NCBI GenBank assembly: GCA_023389155.1
Contig: JAEWEV010000034.1
Span: forward strand, 124,001 to 188,000
Direction of reading: 5' to 3'
Length of the DNA stretch: 64,000 bases
Source: Pseudomonadota bacterium
GTDB taxonomy: Bacteria > Pseudomonadota > Gammaproteobacteria > Burkholderiales > Burkholderiaceae_B
Positions 1 through 9,220 of the stretch are shown one piece after another. The stretch's first letter is position 1, and the number at the start of each line of letters is the position of its first letter. The notes under the pieces are model-generated. The model worked only from the letters and a program-made list of their open reading frames with translations, had not been told where the DNA came from and made no database searches. Position numbers and translations under genes: made by a program.

Positions 1-1
1 G

Positions 2-1066
2 GTACCGGGTGACATCGAGGGACTTAAACCGTATATGAGCAAGAGCTGGCAGATGCGTTTTGACGGAAAGCGCGCCATCTTGCCGGATCATCCACTGCGA
101 CCGCCCTTGGCAGGTGCGACATCCATCCGTCGTGATGCGGCGACGCCTGACGGTGGGGTAGGCGGTTCCGATCCGTACTTCCTGCGTGAAGATCACCTTG
201 ACAAGCTTGATATCGAATATGCAATTCTCTCGTCGATTCAGGCTGGCAAGTTGGTCTCGCTACCCAATACCGGGGAGGCCACGGTTCTGGCCCGCGCGTT
301 TAACGATTATTTTGTTGATAAATGGCTTTCGGTTGATGACAGGTATCGACTCGCCATGTGTGTGGCGGTTCACGATCCTGTAGCGGCGGCAAAGGAAATT
401 CGCCGTATCGGGGGCCAGGACAATGTCGTAGCAGTTTATCTGCCATTGATGAATATTCTGATGGGTAACGTTCACTATTACCCCATCTATGAAGCGGCTG
501 AAGAACTGGGGCTGCCGATTTTCCTGCACCCTACAGGGACGGAAGGGGCATTCCAGACCAGCGTGCATTTTGCCGGTGGAATACCAAGTTCCTATATCGA
601 GCGGCACTCCTGTTTTCCGCAAATCGCGATGGGCAATATCACAAGTCTTCTTTTTGAAGGTGTGTTTGTCCGATTCCCGGGTCTGAAAGTGCTGGCTGCT
701 GAATTCGGTTTCGGTTGGGTTCCACACATGCTTTGGCGGTACGACCAGAACTGGCGTCAATTCCGTAACGAAGTTCCCTGGCTCGAGAAAGCTCCCAGTT
801 CATATGTCCTGGATCATGTGCGATTTACCAGTCAGCCTCTGGAAGAACCGGAGAAAGACGAATATCTGATGCAAATTCTGGAAATGGTCCATGCTGATCG
901 AACGATTCTGTTCAGTACAGATTATCCCCATTGGGATACCGACTATCCGCAAACGACATTCCAGCGCCTGCCGGATCCGTTGAAACGGCGCATCTTTCAC
1001 GATAACGCAGCTGAACTGTTCGGTTTGAAATCAAAACAGCAATCTGGAGCCAACTATGGAACATAA
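2..1066 (+). CDS. Amidohydrolase family 2 (ACMSD-like), 5' end outside the window
   Basis: Metal-dependent hydrolase or decarboxylase of the amidohydrolase-2 family, probably acting on a ring-derived acid. The frame is open from base 2, before the first ATG at 35, and the residues encoded there (VPGDIEGLKPY) resemble the region just after the N-terminal metal-binding HxH strand of the family. The gene therefore probably starts a few dozen bases to the left and ATG 35 is internal. A metal-ligand candidate (FLHPTG) and a late Asp (STDYPHWD) are visible, and the C-terminus (HDNAAELFGL) is typical. It overlaps the Rieske gene by 11 bases, so the two are likely translationally coupled. The substrate is unknown. 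Confidence 0.85.
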   Translation, partial: VPGDIEGLKPYMSKSWQMRFDGKRAILPDHPLRPPLAGATSIRRDAATPDGGVGGSDPYFLREDHLDKLDIEYAILSSIQAGKLVSLPNTGEATVLARAFNDYFVDKWLSVDDRYRLAMCVAVHDPVAAAKEIRRIGGQDNVVAVYLPLMNILMGNVHYYPIYEAAEELGLPIFLHPTGTEGAFQTSVHFAGGIPSSYIERHSCFPQIAMGNITSLLFEGVFVRFPGLKVLAAEFGFGWVPHMLWRYDQNWRQFRNEVPWLEKAPSSYVLDHVRFTSQPLEEPEKDEYLMQILEMVHADRTILFSTDYPHWDTDYPQTTFQRLPDPLKRRIFHDNAAELFGLKSKQQSGANYGT

Positions 1067-1409
1067 AGTCGGTCATCTGAATGACATTCCTGAAAATGAT
1101 GCGTTGACAGTGGATATCGAAGGTCGGCCTATCGGTATTTTCAAAGTCGGAGAGAAAGTTGTCGCGGTCAAAAATCTTTGCCCGCACAAGCGCGCGCCAT
1201 TGGCCAGAGGGACGGTACAGGGCACGATGCTGCCGACTGCCTGCGCGGGGGAATATCAGTATGGCATGGAGGAGCAGGTCCTCAAATGTCCCTGGCATGG
1301 ATGGGAGTTCGATCTCGAAACAGGCAAATGTCTTTTCGGGGTCAGCAACAGTCGCATCAAGATCTATGACGTATCAGTCAAAGATGGCGACATCTATGTG
1401 AAGGTCTGA
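1056..1409 (+). CDS. Rieske-type [2Fe-2S] ferredoxin
   Basis: Small electron-transfer protein of 117 aa with a single Rieske domain. The cluster ligands are C42-x-H44 (CPH) and C78-x2-H81 (CPWH). The size suits a free Rieske ferredoxin or small accessory subunit; there is no mononuclear iron domain, so it is not an oxygenase alpha subunit. It starts inside the end of the amidohydrolase gene. A reductase and a second, plant/putidaredoxin-type ferredoxin are encoded about 3-5 kb downstream in the same direction. Its partner oxygenase is not in the window and may lie to the left. Confidence 0.9.
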   Translation: MEHKVGHLNDIPENDALTVDIEGRPIGIFKVGEKVVAVKNLCPHKRAPLARGTVQGTMLPTACAGEYQYGMEEQVLKCPWHGWEFDLETGKCLFGVSNSRIKIYDVSVKDGDIYVKV

Positions 1410-1514
1410 CATGGGACTGATCTGCATTTTTAACGGAATGAAGATCAGTCACATGAAAAAGACAACTGCAATTTTTCTGCCACAACACAGTATCACCCGG
1501 AAAAGGTATTACGA

Positions 1515-1916
1515 ATGAACACATTTGCACGATCGGAAAAATTTGAACAGGGCCTTGCGACCCGCAGGGAGGTTCTCGGAGATGCGTATGTCGAAAAGGC
1601 ATTGAACAATGCCACTGAATATAACTGGCCCATGCAGGAGTTTGTCACCGAATATTGCTGGGACGAAATCTGGAATCGCCCGGGTCTGAGCAGAAAGGAC
1701 AGGTCGATGCTGAATTTGGGCATGGTGTCCGCACTGGGCAGAACGCAGGAGCTCAAAGCGCATGTTCGTGGCGCCCTCAATAATGGCTGGACAAAGGAAG
1801 AGCTCAGGGAAGTGTTTTTGCAGGTGGCGGTTTATTGTGGTGTACCGGCGGGTATTGACAGCTTTCGTGTTGCCCAGGAAGTCATTGCTGAGATGGAGCA
1901 AGCGCAAACGTCATGA
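1515..1916 (+). CDS. Carboxymuconolactone decarboxylase (CMD) family protein
   Basis: A 133-aa protein with the CMD/AhpD fold pattern (SMLNLGMVSALGR, ELKAHVRGALNNG, EVFLQVAVYCGVPAG). This resembles gamma-carboxymuconolactone decarboxylase of the protocatechuate pathway. There is no CxxC motif, so an AhpD-type peroxidase is unlikely. Its stop overlaps the aldehyde dehydrogenase start (ATGA at 1913), indicating co-translation. The other protocatechuate branch genes (pcaB, pcaD) are absent, so it more likely acts on a related lactone or keto acid in this cluster. The 105-base gap upstream holds no other gene. Confidence 0.85.
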   Translation: MNTFARSEKFEQGLATRREVLGDAYVEKALNNATEYNWPMQEFVTEYCWDEIWNRPGLSRKDRSMLNLGMVSALGRTQELKAHVRGALNNGWTKEELREVFLQVAVYCGVPAGIDSFRVAQEVIAEMEQAQTS

Positions 1917-3349
1917 ATAATACATTACTTATCAATGGTCAATGGATGCCTGCTGAAGACGGACAGGAAATTGATGTCGTCAATCCGGCCACCGGAGAGG
2001 TTTTCGCACAACTGAGCAGAGGAACCCCAGAGGACGTCAATGCTGCAGTGAAATCGGCACGTCATGCCTTTGAAAATGAATGGGGTGCCTGGTCTGCAAT
2101 TGAACGTGGAAGGTTGTTAAGCAGCATTGCAGAGAAAATCCAGGCGAATGCGAAGGAAATTGCATCGCTTGAATCCGAGGACACAGGCAAGCCCTTGCAT
2201 CTTGCCGAAAGGGATATTGCAGTACTGGCGCGTTATTTCGAGTTTTATGGTGCGGCTGCCGATAAGCACCACGGGCACGTCATACCTTACACAAACGGAT
2301 ATAACGTCCAGGTGATTCATGAGCCGCTGGGCGTCACTGCACATATCATTCCATGGAATTATCCGTCCCAAATGTTTGGTCGCACGGTGTGTCCTGCACT
2401 GGCAGCCGGTAATGCAATTGTACTGAAGCCCTCGGAAGAAGCCTGTCAGTCAGTTCTGTTCATTGCCAGACTGATGCACGACGCTGGCTTGCCAGCGGGC
2501 GCGCTGAATATTGTGACCGGGTACGGAAATGAAGCTGGCGATGCGCTATCCCGTCATCCGGATATCAATCTTATCACCTTCACGGGGTCTCCCGCTGTGG
2601 GCGCCTCAATACAGGCTGCCAGTGCTGTGAACCATGTTCCATGCCTGCTGGAACTGGGCGGAAAATCACCGCAAATCGTATTTGCCGATGCGGATCTGGA
2701 CAAAGCCGTGCCGATTATTGTCGGCGCCATCATACAGAATACCGGCCAGACATGTTCAGCCGGCAGTCGCTTGCTGATACAGAAAGAAATCTACAGTGAC
2801 GTGATCACGCGGGTAAGCGAATTGATTTCAAAAGTCTGCGCCGGTATGCCGAATGCCGAGGTGGACTGTGGCCCCATCATTACCCGCGCACAATATGAGC
2901 GCCTTAATGCCACCATAGCGCGCATTGAAAAATCAAACCTGCCCTTGATAGCAAAAGGGCGCATCGGCGAGGTCGCACCTGGCGGCTTTTTTATTGCGCC
3001 AATGCTGTACGGACCCGTACCGGATGATCATGAACTCGCTTGCGCGGAAGCGTTTGGTCCGATTCTGGCCGCAATGACATTTGACGATGAAGCGGATGCG
3101 ATTCGACTGGCCAATGCGACTGAATATGGTCTGGTGGCCGCGGTGTGGACCGAAAACGGCGCGCGACAGCAGCGGCTGGCCCGATCAGTTGTTGCGGGCC
3201 AGGTGTACATCAATTGCTATGGTGCCGGAGGCGGGGTGGAGTTGCCATTCGGGGGCAGAAAGAAGAGCGGTTATGGGCGCGAAAAAGGCTTTCATGCGCT
3301 GGATGAGTTCACGACGACCAAAACGATTGTGCAGTCATTCGAAAAGTAA
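1913..3349 (+). CDS. NAD(P)-dependent aldehyde dehydrogenase
   Basis: A 478-aa member of the aldehyde dehydrogenase superfamily, oxidising an aldehyde to the acid in the cytoplasm. Catalytic features are in place: the oxyanion Asn in PWNYP (about 149), general-base Glu247 in LELGGKSP and nucleophile Cys281 in GQTCSAG. Length is normal for the family. It overlaps the CMD gene by 4 bases and precedes a Bug receptor gene by 87 bases. In this cluster it likely oxidises an aldehyde from side-chain or ring cleavage; the substrate cannot be read from sequence. Confidence 0.93.
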   Translation: MNNTLLINGQWMPAEDGQEIDVVNPATGEVFAQLSRGTPEDVNAAVKSARHAFENEWGAWSAIERGRLLSSIAEKIQANAKEIASLESEDTGKPLHLAERDIAVLARYFEFYGAAADKHHGHVIPYTNGYNVQVIHEPLGVTAHIIPWNYPSQMFGRTVCPALAAGNAIVLKPSEEACQSVLFIARLMHDAGLPAGALNIVTGYGNEAGDALSRHPDINLITFTGSPAVGASIQAASAVNHVPCLLELGGKSPQIVFADADLDKAVPIIVGAIIQNTGQTCSAGSRLLIQKEIYSDVITRVSELISKVCAGMPNAEVDCGPIITRAQYERLNATIARIEKSNLPLIAKGRIGEVAPGGFFIAPMLYGPVPDDHELACAEAFGPILAAMTFDDEADAIRLANATEYGLVAAVWTENGARQQRLARSVVAGQVYINCYGAGGGVELPFGGRKKSGYGREKGFHALDEFTTTKTIVQSFEK

Positions 3350-3436
3350 ATCAGGCAGAACGCCGAACATTGATCCATTGTTCAAGTGCAGAAAATAGCA
3401 CGCAGCAATGGTACCTACTATCTAAAGGAGAGAACT

Positions 3437-4402
3437 ATGAAACTATTCAAAACGTTGCTGGTCGCCGTTTCCGCCGTTATTGGCATGCAGGCATCCGCTT
3501 TTGCGGCGTATCCGGATCGTCCTGTCACGCTGATTGTTCCTCAGGCGCCCGGCGGCGCCTCTGATGCGCTTGCACGTATTCTGGCGCAAAAGCTTGCGGA
3601 AAAATGGAAACAGCCCGTAGTGGTGGAGAATCGTGCCGGCGCAGGTGGAAACATAGGATTGGCGCACGTTGCAAAATCAGCCGGTGATGGCTATACACTG
3701 CTGATGTCCTATGAAGGTACACAGGCAATCAACGGTAGTCTGTACAGTGATCTTTCATTCGATCCGGTCAAGGATTTTGTACCTGTTGCGACGGTTGCCA
3801 CCGTGCCGTTTGTCTGTGTGGTCAACAATGATGTCAAGGCCAGCACATTCAAGGAATTTGTCGAGCTGGCCAAGTCCGGCAATAACATGACCTTTGGCTC
3901 TGCCGGCAACGGGTCAGTCAATCATCTGTTGGGGGAAATGGTCAATATGGATGCCAAGACCCATCTGACCCATGTGCCCTACAAAGGAGCAGGCCCCGCG
4001 TTAGGTGATCTGCTTGGTGGTCGCATCACGGCTGTTTTTACTAGTTTGCCATCCATTAAGCAGCAGATTGAAGGCGGAAAAGTCAAAGCGCTTGCTGTCA
4101 CGAGTGCGGAGCGTTCAAAAGACCTGCCATCATTGCCCACAATCGCCGAATCCGGAATTGCGGGTTTCGATGTGGACCCCTGGTTTGGTCTGTTTGCCCC
4201 AAAAGGAACACCCTCTGAGCTTGTTGACAAAATCAATGCAGACGTTGGCGCGATTCTGGACGGTGCCGATATTGAAAAAAGCTTTTCCGCCCAGGGCGCG
4301 GTTCCGCTCAAAAGTCAGCCTGGCGATTTGAAAGCCATGCTCGCTCGGGACATCAAAAAGTGGGCAGTGGTCGTAAAAGAATCCGGGGCTAAAGTGAATT
4401 AA
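3437..4402 (+). CDS. Bug/TctC-family periplasmic solute receptor
   Basis: Exported binding protein of the Bug (tripartite tricarboxylate receptor, TctC) family, about 321 aa, which binds small carboxylates or aromatics. The start at 3437 is preferred over an upstream ATG at 3386 because AAAGGAG sits at 3424-3430 and the protein then begins with a signal peptide ending near ASAFAA. Family landmarks are YPDRPVTLIVP, APGG, VVENRAGAGGNIG, HVPYKGAGPAL and a C-terminal WFGLFAPKGTP block. It lies inside the catabolic operon, so it probably captures the substrate of these enzymes. No TctA/TctB genes are nearby. Confidence 0.93.
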   Translation: MKLFKTLLVAVSAVIGMQASAFAAYPDRPVTLIVPQAPGGASDALARILAQKLAEKWKQPVVVENRAGAGGNIGLAHVAKSAGDGYTLLMSYEGTQAINGSLYSDLSFDPVKDFVPVATVATVPFVCVVNNDVKASTFKEFVELAKSGNNMTFGSAGNGSVNHLLGEMVNMDAKTHLTHVPYKGAGPALGDLLGGRITAVFTSLPSIKQQIEGGKVKALAVTSAERSKDLPSLPTIAESGIAGFDVDPWFGLFAPKGTPSELVDKINADVGAILDGADIEKSFSAQGAVPLKSQPGDLKAMLARDIKKWAVVVKESGAKVN

Positions 4403-4471
4403 TGCGTAATGCAAAGGGTTCGAATGACCAATGATGTTGTCACAGGTCAGACCCTTCAGAACGGAAAAAAC

Positions 4472-5707
4472 ATGGCTGAAAATATTGTAATTGTGGGTTC
4501 GGGACAATCAGGCGTATCAGTGGCATTCAAATTGCGTGCACTGGGATTCGAGGGAAAGATCACTCTTGTTGGTCAGGAGCCACATCCGCCATATCAGCGT
4601 CCGCCGCTGTCAAAAAAATATATCGCCAGACTTGCCGAAGAAGAACGGCTGTATCTGAAGCAGCCTGCGCTCTACGAGTCTGATCGAATTGAACTGTTGC
4701 CGGGTCGCAGGGTAGTCGCAATCCATCGAAATGAAAAGCAGATCGAGCTGGACGCCGGTGACAGGCTCGATTATGACAGGCTGGTGCTGGCAACCGGTGC
4801 CCGAGCACGCGTTCTGCCTGAAGAACAAGGTGGGCACGCCAGAAATGTATACACACTCAGGACACTGGCTGACGCGCGCTGCCTGCGCGAAGAATTTGCT
4901 GAGGGTCTCAGGCTGCTCGTAATTGGCGGCGGATATATCGGTCTTGAAACCGCCGCGGTTGCACGCAGTCTTGGCTTGCAGGTAACGCTGATCGAACGGG
5001 AAGAGCGTATTCTTGCACGCGTTGCATCATCTCCCACTGCTGAGTATTTCAAGCAGCTGCATCTGGAAAATGGCGTGCAGGTTGTAGAAGCGGTGGGTCT
5101 GGAGAGACTGGAGCATGTCAACCAGCGGGCGACCCATGCGCTATTGACTGACGGCACGAAGCTGCAGGTCGATCTGGTGGTGGTCGGCATTGGTGTCGTT
5201 CCCGAAATGGAGTTGGCCCGGGATGCCGGACTGACTGTTGCCAATGGCATTGCTGTCGATGAGAGCGGTCGCACATCTGATCCGGCAATTTATGCGGCAG
5301 GCGATTGCGCCTGCTTTACCTATCGCGCAAAACAAATCCGGCTTGAGTCCGTGCAAAACGCGGTTGACATGGCAGAGACCGTTGCGCAATCCATCTTGGG
5401 TCACGACATTTCTTATCAATGTTTTCCGTGGTTCTGGTCAGACCAGTATTCGACCAAATTACAGATAGCAGGTTTGAATCTGGGCTATACCCGTGTCGCG
5501 GTAAGACGAACAAACAGTGCGAGCATGTCCGTCTGGTATTACAACCAGGATCAGTTTATTGCAGTCGATGCCATCAACGATGCCAAGGCATTCATGACGG
5601 CGAAGCGCTGGTTGAGGGAAGGTCAGAATCCGTCGTTCTCGTCAATTGCGGATCCCGGAATAGCGCTGAGCGCCTGCCTTGTTGGACAGAATGAATTTAT
5701 TACTTGA
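4472..5707 (+). CDS. FAD-dependent NAD(P)H ferredoxin reductase
   Basis: Reductase of the putidaredoxin/rhodocoxin reductase type, about 411 aa, passing electrons from NAD(P)H to a [2Fe-2S] ferredoxin. An N-terminal FAD Rossmann motif (IVGSGQSGVS), a second nucleotide motif (VIGGGYIGLE) and YAAGDCACF near residue 300 are visible. The start at 4472 places the Rossmann strand right after MAEN; earlier in-frame ATGs at 4409 and 4424 would add an unusual extension and are less likely. The ferredoxin gene follows after 15 bases, giving a classic reductase-ferredoxin pair. Its oxygenase or P450 partner is not in the window. Confidence 0.92.
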   Translation: MAENIVIVGSGQSGVSVAFKLRALGFEGKITLVGQEPHPPYQRPPLSKKYIARLAEEERLYLKQPALYESDRIELLPGRRVVAIHRNEKQIELDAGDRLDYDRLVLATGARARVLPEEQGGHARNVYTLRTLADARCLREEFAEGLRLLVIGGGYIGLETAAVARSLGLQVTLIEREERILARVASSPTAEYFKQLHLENGVQVVEAVGLERLEHVNQRATHALLTDGTKLQVDLVVVGIGVVPEMELARDAGLTVANGIAVDESGRTSDPAIYAAGDCACFTYRAKQIRLESVQNAVDMAETVAQSILGHDISYQCFPWFWSDQYSTKLQIAGLNLGYTRVAVRRTNSASMSVWYYNQDQFIAVDAINDAKAFMTAKRWLREGQNPSFSSIADPGIALSACLVGQNEFIT

Positions 5708-5722
5708 AGCAGGAGAAAGCTG

Positions 5723-6043
5723 ATGCCCACAATTATTTTTATTGAACCAGATGGTACCGAAAAAGCGGTCTCGGCCGAACTCGGCCAGTCGGTTATGGAA
5801 GCAGCGGTTCAGAATGGTGTTAACGGAATCGATGCTGACTGTGGCGGTGCTTGCTCCTGTGCGACCTGCCATGGGTATATCGACGAGAGCTGGCGGGAAA
5901 AACTGGCCGCCGCTGACGCCGTTGAGTCAGATATGCTGGATTTTGCGTACATGCGTGCAGAGGGTTCCCGGCTGACATGCCAGATAAAAGTGAGCCAGGA
6001 TCTGGATGGTCTTTTGATTCGGCTGCCTGAGTCTCAGGCTTGA
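5723..6043 (+). CDS. [2Fe-2S] ferredoxin, putidaredoxin type
   Basis: A 106-aa ferredoxin with the vertebrate/putidaredoxin-type cluster motif: C40, C46 and C49 (C-x5-C-x2-C) and a distant C86. It carries electrons from the adjacent reductase to a terminal oxygenase. A Shine-Dalgarno AGGAG precedes the ATG. P450 systems typically use this pair, and some Rieske oxygenases use similar partners, so the missing acceptor may be a P450 encoded outside the window. Confidence 0.93.
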   Translation: MPTIIFIEPDGTEKAVSAELGQSVMEAAVQNGVNGIDADCGGACSCATCHGYIDESWREKLAAADAVESDMLDFAYMRAEGSRLTCQIKVSQDLDGLLIRLPESQA

Positions 6044-6076
6044 ATTTCATATCAATTTAACGATCAGGAATCAATA

Positions 6077-6964
6077 ATGAAACAACAAATTGCCGTAGTA
6101 GGCCTGGGAAATATGGGTGGTCGGATAGCGAAAAGGCTGCTCGAGCAGGGCTATTCTGTAGGTGTGTACGATAGCAACGCAGACGCTGTGAAAGCATTCG
6201 AAGCACTGGGCGCAACACCGTATGACTCGCTGCATTCACTGGGCGCTGCGCATAAGTACGTTCTGACGGTTTTGCCCAACGCAAAAATCGTACGTGAGGT
6301 TGTACTCGGTGACGCCGGTCTGGCTGCCGGTATGCAGCATGGAAGTATTCTGATCGAAATGACAACGTCGGAACCCGCTGTGACCCAGGATATTGCCGCG
6401 GCACTGGCGGAGTCTGGGATTCAGATGATTGATGCACCTGTAAGCGGCGGTGTCAAAAAAGCTGAGAGTGGCGCGCTGACCATCATGGTAGGCGGTGCAG
6501 ATCATATTCTGAAAGAAGTGCAGCCGTTGCTGCAATGTCTGGGAGAAAAGATCATCCACGTTGGTGCAATTGGCGCCGGACATACTGCAAAGGCGATCAA
6601 TAATCTGATTACGGCAACCACACTGGCAATCACGTCCGAAGCTCTGGTATTGAGCGTGAAAATGGGAGTGGATGCACAGAAAATGCTGAATGTCATAAAC
6701 GCAGGCAGTGGCAGAAGTGCTGCAAGCGAGACGAAGTTTCCCGATCAGATACTGTCAAGAAAGTTTGCTCCCGGATTTTCCATGGCACTCATGTCAAAGG
6801 ATGTCGGTATCGCGCTGGCGATGGCCAGAGAAGTGGGCTCGCCCGTCTGGATTTCTGAAGCGGTCCAGAAACTTTGGGCACACGGCGTGGAAAAAGGCCG
6901 AGGTGATATGGATCATACAGCCATTGCGCTAACGGTAGAAGATCTGGGCGGCGTGGAGCTCTGA
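6077..6964 (+). CDS. 3-hydroxyisobutyrate dehydrogenase-family oxidoreductase
   Basis: NAD(P)-dependent beta-hydroxyacid dehydrogenase of 295 aa. Seen: the N-terminal dinucleotide motif VGLGNMGG (8-15), the substrate loop DAPVSGG (119-125) and catalytic Lys172 in AGHTAKAINN. Family members act on 3-hydroxyisobutyrate, tartronate semialdehyde or related hydroxy acids. It is the last gene of the left catabolic cluster, 33 bases after the ferredoxin gene, and probably handles a downstream hydroxy-acid intermediate. No convincing terminator was seen in the 178 bases before the convergent glycosyltransferase gene. Confidence 0.92.
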   Translation: MKQQIAVVGLGNMGGRIAKRLLEQGYSVGVYDSNADAVKAFEALGATPYDSLHSLGAAHKYVLTVLPNAKIVREVVLGDAGLAAGMQHGSILIEMTTSEPAVTQDIAAALAESGIQMIDAPVSGGVKKAESGALTIMVGGADHILKEVQPLLQCLGEKIIHVGAIGAGHTAKAINNLITATTLAITSEALVLSVKMGVDAQKMLNVINAGSGRSAASETKFPDQILSRKFAPGFSMALMSKDVGIALAMAREVGSPVWISEAVQKLWAHGVEKGRGDMDHTAIALTVEDLGGVEL

Positions 6965-7142
6965 GTTGTTCTGAAGGTGTCGGAAAAAGGACTCTTCGAT
7001 TAAAGCGTTCCGAGATTCGGACGGCAACGAGATTGTTCTTTCTCATACGTTTGGCGTGCTCCTGAACCGGGGCTTGCAAAATCGACTTTATCACAGGCGC
7101 ATTGCCCGCGATTTTATTCGGTAACGCTTGCTTCGGTTCAGA

Positions 7143-8372
7143 CTACTTAATCTGTTTTCTCGCGTCAAGCAAACGCTCAATCATTTCAACCGCAATTTGC
7201 GTGCCGTTTTCGTTTGACATTTTTTCTCCCAGTATGGACGCGCACGATATCGCTTCCGGGGTTCTTGCAAACTGAATTGCCTGTCTTAGGGATGCCGAGT
7301 CTGGTTTTTTTGTCGAAGTCGTACCCTCCATTATTCCGAGTTTCCTGAGCTGATTTGCCCAGAAAAACTGGTCGCCTGCAAATGGCAGAACGACAGAGGG
7401 GATGCCTGCAAGGCAGGCTGAATGCGTGGTGCCACTCCCGCCGTGATGAATTGCCATGGAGACGCGAGGGAGTAGCCAGTTGTGATTGGCGTCGCTTATC
7501 TTAAGGAAGTTGTCCGGTAAATCCGGTGCTGTAAAGTTTGACCAGCCTGACTGAACAATCACCCGCTCTCCCTTTAAGACTTCAAGAAACAGACTTAACA
7601 GCCGATCCTGATCAAATCCCACCATGCTGCCAAACCCCACATAGATGGGGGGCTCACCCGCTGCCAGGAACTGTTCGAGTTCATCCGGGGGTTTCCAGGC
7701 AATGTCGGGTTCAAGCCACTGCCCGCAAAGCCTGATATTGTCCGGCCAGTCAGCAGGGGCCGGCAGCAGAGAAGGAGATATGCCGTAGAGCATCGGATGC
7801 CCGGTCCAGAGACTGTTTCTGGGATTCATGCCCAGTACACGTTTTCTAGCCCGGTTGATGGCTTTTCTGAAGGAAAGCCACAACATCCAGTTGATGAGAT
7901 GGTGGCTTGGCCGGTTAAACAGAGAAGGCATTGAATCTGCGGGAATAAAGGGTGAGGCGAACGCACGCGTCGGGGAGATGGGAATCATCCCGGCTCCGAT
8001 CACGGGAATATTCAAATACTCGCCGACAGATAAACCTGCAAAGGCAGTCAGGCCGGATACGATGATTCCATCGCAGTGTTCCGATGCCTTAGCCATTTGC
8101 CGCATCCAGTTTTCGGCCTGCTCGTTGGCGATACGCGAAAGGCCGGTGACGGTTGCATTCACCCCGTTGCCATTTTTCACCAATGCCTCGAGATGTTCTT
8201 TAATATTTCCGCTTAATGCTTCGTGGGGAACATATAGATTTTTTGCGCTGGACAGGGTGTTGGCGTCAGCATAAAGACAAACATCATGGCCGGCGTCAAG
8301 CAGCTTACGGCATAAAGCAGCAAGAGGACGCGTATCGCCCTCTGTTCCGTAAGTGAGGACAATCAGTTTCAT
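7143..8372 (-). CDS. UDP-glycosyltransferase-like protein (GT-B, GT1/GT28 type)
   Basis: A GT-B glycosyltransferase of about 409 aa, related to enzymes that glycosylate small lipophilic acceptors (rhamnosyltransferase, macrolide and sterol glycosyltransferases). The N-terminus (LTYGTEGDTRPL) is the acceptor-domain strand and loop; the C-terminal donor-site signature (HHGGSGTTHSACLAGIPSV) is intact. The start at 8372 is chosen because it gives the canonical N-terminus, has AAAAGG upstream and overlaps the TetR stop by 4 bases. The tight coupling to a TetR repressor suggests induction by a toxic compound or control of a glycolipid or antibiotic-inactivation function. Confidence 0.88.
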   Translation of the reverse strand: MKLIVLTYGTEGDTRPLAALCRKLLDAGHDVCLYADANTLSSAKNLYVPHEALSGNIKEHLEALVKNGNGVNATVTGLSRIANEQAENWMRQMAKASEHCDGIIVSGLTAFAGLSVGEYLNIPVIGAGMIPISPTRAFASPFIPADSMPSLFNRPSHHLINWMLWLSFRKAINRARKRVLGMNPRNSLWTGHPMLYGISPSLLPAPADWPDNIRLCGQWLEPDIAWKPPDELEQFLAAGEPPIYVGFGSMVGFDQDRLLSLFLEVLKGERVIVQSGWSNFTAPDLPDNFLKISDANHNWLLPRVSMAIHHGGSGTTHSACLAGIPSVVLPFAGDQFFWANQLRKLGIMEGTTSTKKPDSASLRQAIQFARTPEAISCASILGEKMSNENGTQIAVEMIERLLDARKQIK

Positions 8373-8986
8373 TTGATCTTTACCTTTTGGTGGACATCTG
8401 TACCACAACCATTGATAAAAACAGCCAATATCGCGTCGAATTCGTCTCTCAGGGACAGACCCGGTGTAGTCAACCAGCGCATGAGCGCGCCCAGATAGAG
8501 ATGATGAAATAGAGTGGCCAGATGCAGGGCTTCCCGCTCCGAGCTGATTCGTCCGGCATTCTGATCATTGCTGATCATCACGGAGTAGACAGTCAGCAAA
8601 TGTTCTCCACCTTCGGTTGTCTCCGTCGCGTGCATGTTCTGAAAGCAGAATTTCAGATAGGGGGTAAGCAGTGCCTTATGCTGTTCACACCATTGCGCAG
8701 ACATGCCGAGTAAATGGGCGGCCCCAGTTTTGAAATCCGGACATGCATCCAGAGTCGTTGCCGTCGCGCTCAGGTCTTTTGCAAGTTCATGATGTATCCA
8801 GCCCGCCAGTAAATGTTCTTTGCTAGGGAAGTGGTTATATAAGGTTCCCCGGGAAATGTCGGCACGCACTGCAATCTGGTCCATTGAAACCGATTCATAG
8901 CCGTGTTCGAGAAACATGTGACCGGCAAGTGATGTTAGCGCTTCGCGCAGATGTTTACGCTTTCGCGCCCGCAGCCCATTAGTCAT
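8369..8986 (-). CDS. TetR-family transcriptional regulator
   Basis: A 205-aa regulator with an N-terminal TetR helix-turn-helix (SMDQIAVRADISRGTLYNHF) and a variable C-terminal ligand domain. ATG 8986 is preferred; an in-frame TTG at 8992 adds two residues. It overlaps the glycosyltransferase gene by 4 bases (ATGA), so the two form an operon and the regulator is probably autoregulatory. AT-rich repeats just upstream of its start are a candidate operator. The inducer is unknown. Confidence 0.9.
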   Translation of the reverse strand: MTNGLRARKRKHLREALTSLAGHMFLEHGYESVSMDQIAVRADISRGTLYNHFPSKEHLLAGWIHHELAKDLSATATTLDACPDFKTGAAHLLGMSAQWCEQHKALLTPYLKFCFQNMHATETTEGGEHLLTVYSVMISNDQNAGRISSEREALHLATLFHHLYLGALMRWLTTPGLSLRDEFDAILAVFINGCGTDVHQKVKIK

Positions 8987-8999
8987 GGTCAAATAATCA

Positions 9000-9027
9000 T
9001 AATATTATACTGTGTGTAATATTATAC
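9000..9027. promoter_or_regulatory. Candidate TetR operator: two copies of TAATATTATAC
   Basis: The 11-mer TAATATTATAC occurs at 9000-9010 and again at 9017-9027, 17 bases apart. Each copy contains the self-complementary TAATATTA. The site lies directly upstream of the tetR-like start at 8986 and overlaps the likely -10 region. Spacing and position fit an autoregulatory operator, but the AT-rich sequence could also be only promoter. Confidence 0.5.
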
Positions 9028-9220
9028 ATTGTATAAATAATTTTCAAGCCCCTCAAAAGCGAATTTGGGTCATGTCATCCGTTATGCCCCCGCAGGGCGC
9101 AACGTATGTTTACATTTGTGTTTCGCGCAAATCTTCTCACGCGCAGCCTGTTTATATATGATGACTCTGACTTGCGGCGTTTGCCCGAAGACAAGCTTTT
9201 TGAAAAAGGACGGATGAAAT

